From: an uncultured Cetobacterium sp.
GTDB taxonomy: Bacteria; Fusobacteriota; Fusobacteriia; Fusobacteriales; Fusobacteriaceae
Assembly: GCA_934085975.1 (NCBI GenBank)
Contig: CAKOHT010000001.1
Coordinates: 62,001 to 126,000 of the forward strand
DNA length: 64,000 nucleotides
Reading direction: 5' to 3'
Shown here: one piece after another, positions 51,987 through 60,149 of the stretch
Numbering within the stretch: position 1 is the stretch's first letter
Layout: the number at the start of each line of letters is the position of its first letter
The notes under the pieces: generated by a model
The model's input: only the letters and a program-made list of their open reading frames with translations
What the model was told of the DNA's origin: nothing
The model's database searches: none
Program-made: the position numbers and the translations under genes

Positions 51987-54656
51987 CTACTTTGTTTCAG
52001 CCCAGTTCTGTCCTATAGAGCTATTCACTTCCAATTTAACTTTAGAAAATTGAATACTTTCCCTCATTATTTTTTCTATTTTTTCTTTGTATTCTAAAAC
52101 CTTTTCTTTTTCTACTTCAAATATCAACTCATCATGAACTTGAAGCAACATATGTATATCCTCTTTATCTTTCAATACCTCATATAAATCTATCATAACT
52201 TTTTTTAAAACTTCAGCAGCAGTTCCCTGAATTACTGTATTTACAGCCATTCTCTCAGCCTGATTTTTTATAACTCTATTTTTTGAATTAATTCCATCTA
52301 TTATTCTTTTTCTTTTAAAATATGTTTCAACATATCCATGCTCTTCAGCATATTCTATTATCTCTTTCTCTAAATGTTTAACTGCTGGATATTGTTCAAA
52401 ATATCTCGTAATATAATCCGAAGCTTCCTTTGGAGTGATTTTTAATTCTTGAGATAATCCAAAAGCTGTTTTTCCATATATTATACTAAAATTTACTATT
52501 TTAGCAGCATCTCTTTGCTCCCTTGTCACTAAAGCATCCTCTGGTAAATCAAATATTTTTCTAGCTGTCAAACTATGCAAATCCAGATTTTTAGAATACG
52601 CCTCTATCAAATTTCTATCCTGCGATATTTCAGCTAAAACTCTTAGTTCGATTTGAGAGTAATCTATTCCTAATAACACTGATCCATCTTTGGCTATAAA
52701 TCCAGCCCTTATTTTCATTCCCTCTTCCGTTCTCACTGGAATATTTTGAAGATTTGGATCTGATGACGACAATCTTCCTGTTGCCGTCCCTGTTTGGTTA
52801 AAAGTTGTATGTAGTCTATTATTTTTATCAACCATTTTAGGAAGTGGATCCACATAAGTAGATTTTAATTTACTCAACTTTCTAAACTCTAGAATTGATC
52901 TTGCTATTTCATACCCTTGTTCAGCCAATTTTTCTAAAACCTCACTATCTGTTGAAAACCCTGTTTTAGTTTTTTTCACAGGAGGAATGTTTAGATTAAT
53001 AAATAAAATCTCTCCTAACTGTTTCGGAGAGTTAATATTAAATTCTCCTTCCGCTTCCTCATATATTTTTTTTGTTAGCTCATCTAGTCTTTTCTCTAAT
53101 TCTAAACTATATTTGGCAAAATATTCTGGTGATATCTTAATTCCCTCAATTTCCATATCGGCTAAAACTCTAATTAGTGGCATTTCTGTTTCTTTTAAAA
53201 CATTGCATAGGTTATTATTTTGTAATTCCTTTACAAGCTCAGGATAAGCAATAAGGATTCCTCTTGTTCTTTTTGTTAGAAATTTCCCGTAATCTTCAAC
53301 TGAAATATCCTCTATTTTTGTTTTTGCAAAAATTTCACTGTACTTTTCTATATCTTCATCTAAAACATTTCTCAACATGACTTCAATTTCTTCTCTAGTT
53401 TGAGATGTCAGTAGATGGTAGGCCAACATTGTATCAAATTCCATATTTTTTACAGAATAACCATTTCTCAAAAAATTTTTAAATCCATAAGATATAAATT
53501 TACTATTTGAATTCAAAGCCTCTTTAAAATACTTTTTACTCTCTACATCCTTCAATGGTAAAAAATAATCCTTATTTTTTAGAGATGCTGCCGCACCTTT
53601 CTCTCCTAGATATATTGCTATCTCACTATCTGAATCCCCTAATATCTCCTTTATTCTGAATCCTTCTAGTATAAAAAAATCTTTCTCTTCAAGTATCTCA
53701 GGAGTTCCTTGAAAATTAAATAGTCCTAATTGCATGCTATTCTGTGGAGTTTGTTGAACTACTGTTTGATTTTGAGTATCTTCCAAGTTCATCTTTTTTA
53801 TTAAAGATTTGAATTCTAATGTTTTAAAAAGCTCTAAAAGCTTTCTATCATCTCTTTTATACTCTAACTCACTTTCTCTTATGTCCAAATCTAATAATTC
53901 AATTGTGGCCAACTCACGACTTAAAAAAGCTAACTCCTTATCTTCAATTAAATTATTAATTAACGATTTTCCTATTCCGGGAAGTTCTGTCAAAGAGTCT
54001 ATATTTTCATAAATACCCTCTAAACTTCCATATTTCTCTAGCATTGGGATAGCTTTCTTAGAACCAATTTTTCTTACCCCTGGAATTCCATCACTCGTAT
54101 CTCCAATTAATCCAAATAAATCCGGAATCATTTTCGGCTTAACTCCAATCTGCTCTATAACATCTTCTTCCGTGGACAATATTTTCAATCCCCCACCATC
54201 CCCTTTACCTAAGAGTGCTATATTCACATACGAATCTAATATTTGAGACAAATCTTTATCTCCAGTTACTATATAAGACTCTATACCTTTCGCTCCTAAC
54301 TCTTTTGCTAAACTTCCTAACACGTCATCCGCTTCACACCCCTCTATTTTGAATTTCTTTATTCCAAAACAATCTAAAAGCTCTTCTATTCTAGGTATTT
54401 GAGCGATTAAATCCTCTGGTGCTGAGTCTCTTTGGGCTTTGTATTCCTTATATATCTCACTTCTCTTTAAAGTAGCTCTTTTTACATCAAAAGCAGCTCC
54501 TATATAATCGGGATTTAATTGATTTATAATACTCATAAGAGTATTAACAAATCCATATACCGCTCCTGTTGGTTCGTTTTTAGTTCTAAAATTTAAATTT
54601 CCATAAAAAGCTCTATACATTATTGCACTTACATCTAGCAAAACCGCTTTCTTCAT
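51987..54656 (-). CDS. polA: DNA polymerase I
   Basis: 889 residues. The N-terminal 5' nuclease (about 1-290) has LDVSAIMYRAFYG, IEGCEADDVLGSLAKE and YIVTGDKDLSQI. The middle domain (about 315-490) corresponds to the 3'-5' exonuclease fold, but the first metal motif (DTET-like) is not found; the equivalent reads SEIAIYLGEKG, so proofreading is probably lost as in Taq-type enzymes. The polymerase domain has DYSQIELRVLAEIS, RDAAKIVNFSIIYGKTAFGLS in parts (AAKIVNFSIIYGK) and LQVHDELIFEVE, all intact. It is the first gene of the polA-whiA-ribF-scpA-methyltransferase run. An extended -10 (minus-strand TGGTATAAT, 54693-54701) lies upstream. Confidence 0.96.
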   Translation of the reverse strand: MKKAVLLDVSAIMYRAFYGNLNFRTKNEPTGAVYGFVNTLMSIINQLNPDYIGAAFDVKRATLKRSEIYKEYKAQRDSAPEDLIAQIPRIEELLDCFGIKKFKIEGCEADDVLGSLAKELGAKGIESYIVTGDKDLSQILDSYVNIALLGKGDGGGLKILSTEEDVIEQIGVKPKMIPDLFGLIGDTSDGIPGVRKIGSKKAIPMLEKYGSLEGIYENIDSLTELPGIGKSLINNLIEDKELAFLSRELATIELLDLDIRESELEYKRDDRKLLELFKTLEFKSLIKKMNLEDTQNQTVVQQTPQNSMQLGLFNFQGTPEILEEKDFFILEGFRIKEILGDSDSEIAIYLGEKGAAASLKNKDYFLPLKDVESKKYFKEALNSNSKFISYGFKNFLRNGYSVKNMEFDTMLAYHLLTSQTREEIEVMLRNVLDEDIEKYSEIFAKTKIEDISVEDYGKFLTKRTRGILIAYPELVKELQNNNLCNVLKETEMPLIRVLADMEIEGIKISPEYFAKYSLELEKRLDELTKKIYEEAEGEFNINSPKQLGEILFINLNIPPVKKTKTGFSTDSEVLEKLAEQGYEIARSILEFRKLSKLKSTYVDPLPKMVDKNNRLHTTFNQTGTATGRLSSSDPNLQNIPVRTEEGMKIRAGFIAKDGSVLLGIDYSQIELRVLAEISQDRNLIEAYSKNLDLHSLTARKIFDLPEDALVTREQRDAAKIVNFSIIYGKTAFGLSQELKITPKEASDYITRYFEQYPAVKHLEKEIIEYAEEHGYVETYFKRKRIIDGINSKNRVIKNQAERMAVNTVIQGTAAEVLKKVMIDLYEVLKDKEDIHMLLQVHDELIFEVEKEKVLEYKEKIEKIMRESIQFSKVKLEVNSSIGQNWAETK

Positions 54657-54692
54657 TTTTTTCCCCTTTCTGCAATTTTAATTTTTCATATT

Positions 54693-54701
54693 ATTATACC
54701 A
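54693..54701 (-). promoter_or_regulatory. Extended -10 promoter for polA
   Basis: The minus strand reads TGGTATAAT about 37 bases before the polA ATG; a weak TTTAAC lies 17 bp further upstream. Confidence 0.6.
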
Positions 54702-54761
54702 TATTCAATAACTTAGTTAAAAAAATTATTTTATAAATAAATATTATTTTTTTTGTTTTTC

Positions 54762-54770
54762 TGTTATAAT
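54762..54770 (+). promoter_or_regulatory. Extended -10 promoter for ssb
   Basis: TGTTATAAT lies 35 bases before the ssb ATG, with no good -35. It is divergent from the polA promoter in a very AT-rich 148-bp gap. Confidence 0.6.
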
Positions 54771-54804
54771 CTTTGTGTATAAACTAAAATAATAGGAGGT
54801 ATTT

Positions 54805-55230
54805 ATGAATCTAGTCGTATTAATTGGACGTTTAACTAGAGATCCAGAACTTAAATTTGGTCAAAGTGGAAAGGCATACTCAAGATTTAGTTTAGCAGTT
54901 GATAGACCTTTTTCTAAGGGAGAAGCTGACTTTATAAACTGTGTTGCTTTTGGAAAAACAGCTGAACTTATTGGTGAATACTTAAGAAAAGGTAGAAAAG
55001 TTGCTGTTAATGGTAGACTCCAAATGAATAGATACGAGGTAAACGGAGAAAAAAGAACAACTTATGACGTACTTGTTGAAAGCATGGAATTTGTTGAAGG
55101 AAGAGGAGAATCATCTACACCGTCCGATTTTGCCCCAACACCATCTTACTCAGCCCCTAAAGTTGTTGAGCACCCTTCTAATGATGATTTTGGTGGATCA
55201 TCTTTTGATGAAGATGAGTTTCCATTTTAA
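54805..55230 (+). CDS. ssb: Single-stranded DNA-binding protein
   Basis: 141 residues. The N-terminal OB fold starts NLVVLIGRLTRDPEL and includes FINCVAFGKTAELIGEYLRKG in parts (INCVAFGKTAELI) and YEVNGEKRTTYDVLVESMEF in parts (TTYDVLVESMEF). A flexible Ser/Pro linker leads to the acidic tip DEDEFPF that recruits replication and repair proteins. AGGAGG lies upstream. It is not in the usual rpsF-ssb-rpsR operon, so it may be a second or relocated copy. Confidence 0.96.
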   Translation: MNLVVLIGRLTRDPELKFGQSGKAYSRFSLAVDRPFSKGEADFINCVAFGKTAELIGEYLRKGRKVAVNGRLQMNRYEVNGEKRTTYDVLVESMEFVEGRGESSTPSDFAPTPSYSAPKVVEHPSNDDFGGSSFDEDEFPF

Positions 55231-55260
55231 TAGTTAATATTATTTTACTCTATAATTTAT

Positions 55261-55297
55261 AAAGCTATTTTTCGTTTTTAGAAAGATAGCTTTTTTT
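55261..55297 (+). terminator. ssb terminator
   Basis: AAAGCTAT (55261-55268) pairs with ATAGCTTT (55286-55293), with internal bases that can extend the helix, and is followed by a T run. Confidence 0.75.
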
Positions 55298-55362
55298 ATA
55301 TATCAATTTTAAGCTTTTTCATATATAATAACCTTTAGAAATAAATTTTTGGAGGGATTATT

Positions 55363-56706
55363 TTGGAACAAGTTCGCTCTTTATATAAAGAGAATAAAAG
55401 TGAAGTTTTATCTATTCTCACTATTGCTTTACCTACTATAATAGATATGTTTGTACAGACATTACTGGGATTTTTTGATTTGATTATGGTGGGAAGACTA
55501 GGTCCAGAGGCCATTGCTTCCGTTGGTTTGGGGACTGCCCCTATTTTAACTGTTATTCCTATATTTTTTGCAATCAGCGTTGGAACTACAGCTATGGTTA
55601 GTCGTGCATTTGGAGCTAGAAACTATGAAGAAGCTAAAGAGGGTATGAGTCAAAGCTTAATTTTGGGAATTCCTGCAGCTTTTATCGTAACCTTTGCCTT
55701 TGTTGTCTTCGGTAAAAATATTCTTGGAATTATTAGTAAAAACCAACCAATTACTGAAGCTTTGAGTTATTTAAAAGTAATTTCTTTAGGAATTCCTTTT
55801 TTATGTTTTAATATAATCTTTTCATATGGATTTAGATCTATTAATAAGGCTAAAATTCCAATGATAAATAATACAATCAGTATTTTTTTAAATATATTTC
55901 TCAACTACATTTTTATTTTTGTCTTAAATCTCGGTGTTTTTGGAGCCGGAATAGCTACAACTATGTCCAGAGGAATTGTCACACTTATATTTTCTTTTTT
56001 AATAATATATAAAAAAAATTATTGTATAGCATTGACCACAAAAGATTTTAAAATAAATAAAGATATCTGTAAACGACTTTTAAAAGTAGGTTTACCCTCG
56101 GCTGGAGAGCAAGGATTATTTAGAATTGGTATGTTAATTTTTGAAGCTATGGTTATAAATTTAGGCACACTACAATATGCTGCACACAAAATTGCTTTAA
56201 CTGCAGAGTCTTTCTCTTTTAATTTAGGATTTGGCTTTTCTGTGGCTGGAACTGCGCTTGTTGGGCAATATTTGGGAGCAAAAGAATATCAAGAAGCTAA
56301 AAAAGCTGGTTATTTAAATATGTTTTTAGCTATAAGCGTTATGACTGCATTTGGTTTTATTTTTATGATTTCACCAAAATTTGTAATTTCAATGTTTACA
56401 AAAAATCAAGCTATAGTTCCCATGGCAAGCTCCGCTCTTAGAATTGTTTCTATTGCTCAACCAATCTTAGCTGTCTCCATGGTTTTAAGTGGAGCTTTAA
56501 GAGGAGCTGGAGATACTAGGTCCGTCCTATGGATTACATCTGTTGGTATGTTTTTTGTCAGAATACCACTTACTTATCTATTTTTATATATATTTAATTT
56601 TGGCTTAAATGGTGCTTGGTTAGTGATGATTTTAGACTTAACTTACCGTGGTCTAGCGTGCCTATATAAATTTAAACAAGGGAAATGGAGATATATTGAG
56701 GTATAG
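55363..56706 (+). CDS. MATE family multidrug/Na+ antiporter
   Basis: 447 residues with about twelve membrane segments in two related halves. Each half begins with the MATE pattern (IALPTIIDMFVQTLLGFFDLIMVGRLG in parts: LPTIIDMFVQTL and DLIMVGRLGPEAIA near 38-51; VGLPSAGEQGLFRIG near 242). It would exchange cations for organic compounds at the inner membrane; substrate unknown. Translation starts with TTG, with GGAGGG six bases upstream, which is convincing despite the rare codon. It is monocistronic, with a hairpin at 56738. Confidence 0.9.
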   Translation: MEQVRSLYKENKSEVLSILTIALPTIIDMFVQTLLGFFDLIMVGRLGPEAIASVGLGTAPILTVIPIFFAISVGTTAMVSRAFGARNYEEAKEGMSQSLILGIPAAFIVTFAFVVFGKNILGIISKNQPITEALSYLKVISLGIPFLCFNIIFSYGFRSINKAKIPMINNTISIFLNIFLNYIFIFVLNLGVFGAGIATTMSRGIVTLIFSFLIIYKKNYCIALTTKDFKINKDICKRLLKVGLPSAGEQGLFRIGMLIFEAMVINLGTLQYAAHKIALTAESFSFNLGFGFSVAGTALVGQYLGAKEYQEAKKAGYLNMFLAISVMTAFGFIFMISPKFVISMFTKNQAIVPMASSALRIVSIAQPILAVSMVLSGALRGAGDTRSVLWITSVGMFFVRIPLTYLFLYIFNFGLNGAWLVMILDLTYRGLACLYKFKQGKWRYIEV

Positions 56707-56737
56707 AGACTAAAACATATTAAGTCTATAAATGAAT

Positions 56738-56770
56738 AAAGAGGCAACTTTATCAAAAGTTCCCTCTTTT
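56738..56770. terminator. Bidirectional terminator after the MATE gene
   Basis: AAAGAGG-C-AACTTT pairs with AAAGTT-C-CCTCTTT around ATCA, with one C-C mismatch. T runs lie on both sides. Confidence 0.85.
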
Positions 56771-57613
56771 TTATTCTTGATATTTAATCCAAGCTTTTTT
56801 ATATTTTTCTTTAAACCACGCTCTTAAATCTTGAGGTTCTAGTACCTCTACTTCATCTAAAAAAAAGCTGAAGTATCTTTTGGCTTTCTCTTGCGAACAC
56901 TCCAAAGTATATTTATCTCCGTCAATTTTTATCACCTGTGGTCTATTGGTCTCTATCTCATTAAACATTTTTTGTCCAACCATTGTTAGTTTAATTTCAA
57001 TATATTGTCCAAAAGATATAAATGGATCGAAATTATCTTTCATTTTATCTACAAATTTTTTGTCTCTTAATTTAAAAGAAAGATTTTTTATATAAATTGA
57101 TTTTATATACTTAATCTTATAGTTTCTCCATTTTGATTCCCTTAAATTATAGCAAAATAGATAATTCATAACCTCTAATTTAGAACTTTCAATTAAATAT
57201 GGTTCAACTTCAATTTTTTTTTCATCCCGAAAAACTATTCTTATTATTTTTTTTTCTTTTATCGAATGATTTATTCTTTCAACTATTTCCCTAAATAGAA
57301 AACATTCTCTCTTTTTTTTGCTTTGACTAGCGTATTCAATCAAAATCTCTCTAAAAAATTCCGATTCATTTTGAATATTATTTTCCTCTAAATAGTTGTA
57401 ATATCCTTCTAAATTTTTTTTATTTAGATTGAATTGAATAATAGAAGTTTCTTCTTTGTACGTGTATAGATTTTTTTTTCTTCTATCCTCTTTTATTTTT
57501 TCTGCATATATATAATTTAATAACGTGTTTTTCTTTATAAAAAACTCTTCTGTATCATTTTCTAAAATTTCAGCTATTTTTTTTGGTAATGTTATCCTTA
57601 TCTTTTTTTCCAT
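56771..57613 (-). CDS. RHH-WYL domain transcriptional regulator
   Basis: 280 residues. The C-terminal part is a WYL domain (about 115-175, EVEPYLIESSKLEVMNYLFCYN in parts: VEPYLIESS, NYLFCYNLRESKWRNYKI) followed by a WCX-like extension (about 200-278, with YFSFFLDEVEVLEP). Instead of the usual winged HTH, the N-terminus has two ribbon-helix-helix-like units (KKIRITLPKKIAEIL, 3-17; SIIQFNLNKKNLEGYYNYL, 57-75, then SEFFREILIEYA). WYL domains sense ligands, often nucleic acids or nucleotides, and occur in phage-defence and CRISPR control; RHH-WYL proteins are the rarer form. No defence genes adjoin. It diverges from rpiR. Confidence 0.78.
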   Translation of the reverse strand: MEKKIRITLPKKIAEILENDTEEFFIKKNTLLNYIYAEKIKEDRRKKNLYTYKEETSIIQFNLNKKNLEGYYNYLEENNIQNESEFFREILIEYASQSKKKRECFLFREIVERINHSIKEKKIIRIVFRDEKKIEVEPYLIESSKLEVMNYLFCYNLRESKWRNYKIKYIKSIYIKNLSFKLRDKKFVDKMKDNFDPFISFGQYIEIKLTMVGQKMFNEIETNRPQVIKIDGDKYTLECSQEKAKRYFSFFLDEVEVLEPQDLRAWFKEKYKKAWIKYQE

Positions 57614-57655
57614 ATTTTACTCCAATGAAGTTCTTGTTTTAATTATTATATCATG

Positions 57656-57669
57656 AAAATAGCTATTTT
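57656..57669. promoter_or_regulatory. Palindrome between the WYL gene and rpiR
   Basis: AAAATAGCTATTTT is a perfect 14-bp palindrome, extended on one side to TGAAAATAG. It lies 25 bp before the rpiR -10 (TATAAT, 57695-57700) and 43 bp upstream of the WYL gene start, so it could be an operator for either. It shares TGAAAAT and ATTTT with the sites upstream of the permease gene. Confidence 0.5.
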
Positions 57670-57725
57670 TTTATAAATTTATTTATGATATAGTTATAAT
57701 AATAAATATTCTAGGAGGTCTTAAT

Positions 57726-58520
57726 TTGGATATCATATATGAAATAAAGCAAAAATATAGTAGTTTCTCTCAAAAAGAAAAGAACATAGCTGATTATATA
57801 CTAAAACATAAAGATAATATCGAAAATATATCAATTACTAACCTCTCAAAAGTTACGGGTGCCTCTACCTCTACAATCACTAGATTTTCTAAAAAAATTA
57901 ATTGTGATAGTTTTGTTCAAATGAAAATTAAATTAAATATTCCTTTTAACAATTCTCCATCTAAAGAAAATGAACTTTTTTCAGCTGTTCACAACTACTA
58001 TACTGAAGTTATAGAAAAAACTAATCGTCTGATTAACAAAAAATTAATTTTAAAAGTCGTAGAAGAGATTAAAAAATCTAAAAAAATCTATATCTATGGA
58101 GTTGGAAGTTCTGGACTCATTGCCCTTGAGTTTATGCAAAGACTTTTAAGAATGGGATTTAATGTTTCAAGTATTACTGATTCTCATATGATGATTATAA
58201 ATAGTGCTATCGTTGCAAAGGATGATCTTGTTATTGGAATCTCTATCTCTGGTGAAACGAAAGAAATTATAGATTCCTTGAGGATTTCCCAGAAGAATGG
58301 TGCTCATACAATTGGAGTTACAAGTTTTCCTAATAGTTCCATTAAAAATTTTTCCCACGATTTAATTTCAATCTATGCCTCAGATTTTATTCACAAAAGA
58401 GATTTTATAAATACCCAATTTTCAACTATGTATCTTTTTGATTTAATATCTACAATCCTTCTATCTAACAAAGAGTTAAGAAAAAAAATGCAATTGACAG
58501 TAGAAGCAATCTTAAAGTAA
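57726..58520 (+). CDS. RpiR/MurR family transcriptional regulator (HTH plus SIS domain)
   Basis: 264 residues. The N-terminal HTH_6 (about 1-75) has SFSQKEKNIADYILKH and SKVTGASTSTITRFSKKINC in parts (GASTSTITRFSKK). The SIS sugar-phosphate-binding domain (about 110-250) has IYGVGSSGLIALEF and IGISISGETKEIIDSLRI in parts (ISISGETKEI). It would sense an amino-sugar phosphate, most likely ManNAc-6P or GlcNAc-6P judging by the nanE and permease genes downstream. It starts with TTG behind a perfect AGGAGG. It probably controls the permease-nanE unit through the inverted repeats at 58586-58628. Confidence 0.88.
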   Translation: MDIIYEIKQKYSSFSQKEKNIADYILKHKDNIENISITNLSKVTGASTSTITRFSKKINCDSFVQMKIKLNIPFNNSPSKENELFSAVHNYYTEVIEKTNRLINKKLILKVVEEIKKSKKIYIYGVGSSGLIALEFMQRLLRMGFNVSSITDSHMMIINSAIVAKDDLVIGISISGETKEIIDSLRISQKNGAHTIGVTSFPNSSIKNFSHDLISIYASDFIHKRDFINTQFSTMYLFDLISTILLSNKELRKKMQLTVEAILK

Positions 58521-58551
58521 ATAACCTAATGACTGTTTTTTATTGTAATTT

Positions 58552-58582
58552 TTGCATTTATATGATATATTCGTACTATAAT
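58552..58582 (+). promoter_or_regulatory. Promoter of the permease-nanE unit
   Basis: TTGCAT (58552-58557) and TATAAT (58577-58582) are separated by 19 bp, slightly long. It lies immediately before the inverted repeat. Confidence 0.6.
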
Positions 58583-58585
58583 TAC

Positions 58586-58628
58586 TGAAAATTATTTTCA
58601 TATTAAATATATATTATGAAAATAATTT
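58586..58628. promoter_or_regulatory. Inverted repeat/operator candidate in the permease leader
   Basis: Perfect 14-base arms AAATTATTTTCATA (58589-58602) and TATGAAAATAATTT (58615-58628) flank a 12-base spacer. The left part is itself a palindrome, TGAAAATTATTTTCA (58586-58600), and the right part a partial copy starting TGAAAATAATTT. The position directly after the -10 and before the AGGAGG fits a double operator for RpiR, or an mRNA hairpin. Confidence 0.7.
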
Positions 58629-58646
58629 GTGCAACAGGAGGTTACT

Positions 58647-60140
58647 ATGTTTAAAAATTTACAAAAAATTGGTAAATCATTTATGCTCCCAATAGCAATT
58701 TTACCAGCCGCTGGATTACTTTTAGGGATTGGTGGAGCTCTTTCTAACACAAATACTATCAATGCCTATCCTTTTTTAAATATCCCCATTTTACAGGGTA
58801 TCTTACAAGTTATGTCCGCTTCTGGAGAAGTTATCTTTGCCAATCTAGCTCTCATTATGTGTATTGGACTCGCTATTGGATTGGCTAAAAAAGATAAAGG
58901 AACAGCTGGTTTAGCTGGTGCTGTGGCATTTTTAGTTATGAATGCTTCTATTAAAGGATTAATCACAGCGTTTAAACCTGAAATCGGAGCCATTGATACG
59001 GGTGTTGTCGGAGCTATTGTTATAGGTTCTTTAGTGACTTATTTACATAATAAATATAGCAATATTAAACTTCCTGCCGTTCTTGGTTTCTTTGGTGGAT
59101 CTAGATTCGTTCCTATTGTTTCTTCTTTTGCGGCAATTGGAATTGGTATAATATTTTTCTTAACATGGCCAACATTCCAAGGCTGGTTGACTTCTGCAGG
59201 AAAATCTATAGCTAGTCTAGGAATATTCGGAACTTTTCTTTATGGTTTTCTTTTGAGATTGAGCGGAGCTGTTGGGCTACATCACATGATCTATCCCTTA
59301 TTCTGGTATACAGAACTTGGTGGAACTGCTCAAGTTGCAGAAAAAACAATTGTTGGAGCTCAAAATATTTTTTTCGCCCAACTGGCTGACCCTAATCATA
59401 CTGGTCTATTTACTGAAGGAACTAGATTCTTCGCCGGACGTTTTGCCACTATGATGTTTGGGTTACCAGCTGCTTGTTTAGCTATGTATCATTGTACACC
59501 TATAAATAAGAGAAAACTCGTTGGTGGTTTATTCTTAGGAGCTGCTATTACATCTTTTATAACAGGAATCACCGAACCTATTGAGTTTATGTTCTTGTTT
59601 GTTGCTCCTTGGTTATATGGAGTTCACGCATTTTTTGATGGCTTATCTTTTCTTGTAGCCGACTTATTAAACATCTCTATTGGAAACACATTCTCTGGAG
59701 GATTAATCGATTTTACACTTTTTGGTGTTTTACAGGGTAATGAAGCCACTAATTGGATATATGTTCTAATAATTGGAACTTTCTGGTTTGCTTTATATTA
59801 TTTCTCTTTTGTATTTTTAATTAAACGTTTCAACATTCCTACTCCCGGTAGAGAAGGGGATGATGAAGAGATTAGAATAGTTACTAAAGATTCTCTATTT
59901 GAAATATCAAAAGAAGTTTTATCTGCCCTTGGTGAAAAAGAAAATATAGATGACATTGATGCATGTATAACAAGACTTAGAGTTTCTGTTAAAGATGTCT
60001 CAAAAGTTGATAAAGCTAAATTAAAAACTCTTGGAGCAACTGGAGTTTTAGAAGTTCAAGGCGGTATTCAGGCTATTTTTGGAGCAATGGCTGATCCTAT
60101 TAAACAAAAAATTAATGAAATTATAGAAAGTAATAACTAG
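58647..60140 (+). CDS. PTS EIICB permease, amino-sugar type (ManNAc/GlcNAc likely)
   Basis: 497 residues. The EIIC domain (about 1-400) has MLPIAILPAAGLLLGIGGAL in parts (LPIAILPAAGLLLG), the sugar-site GAVGLHHMIYPLFWYTELGG in parts (GLHHMIYPLFWY, about 211-222) and GITEPIEFMFLF. EIIB (about 415-497) has the phosphorylation Cys in [11 protein letters not shown]. There is no EIIA, as in the other permease here. The linked nanE makes ManNAc the most economical guess: import gives ManNAc-6P directly. ATG at 58647 sits behind AGGAGG; an in-frame GTG at 58629 lies inside the inverted repeat and is rejected. nanE follows 9 bp downstream. Confidence 0.86.
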   Translation: MFKNLQKIGKSFMLPIAILPAAGLLLGIGGALSNTNTINAYPFLNIPILQGILQVMSASGEVIFANLALIMCIGLAIGLAKKDKGTAGLAGAVAFLVMNASIKGLITAFKPEIGAIDTGVVGAIVIGSLVTYLHNKYSNIKLPAVLGFFGGSRFVPIVSSFAAIGIGIIFFLTWPTFQGWLTSAGKSIASLGIFGTFLYGFLLRLSGAVGLHHMIYPLFWYTELGGTAQVAEKTIVGAQNIFFAQLADPNHTGLFTEGTRFFAGRFATMMFGLPAACLAMYHCTPINKRKLVGGLFLGAAITSFITGITEPIEFMFLFVAPWLYGVHAFFDGLSFLVADLLNISIGNTFSGGLIDFTLFGVLQGNEATNWIYVLIIGTFWFALYYFSFVFLIKRFNIPTPGREGDDEEIRIVTKDSLFEISKEVLSALGEKENIDDIDACITRLRVSVKDVSKVDKAKLKTLGATGVLEVQGGIQAIFGAMADPIKQKINEIIESNN

Positions 60141-60149
60141 GAGGATTTT

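Noticed and set aside
58521-58646. Antiterminator/RAT riboswitch-like element for the permease
   Set aside because: The inverted repeat has no following terminator hairpin and no BglG/LicT-type regulator is nearby; an RpiR operator fits better.
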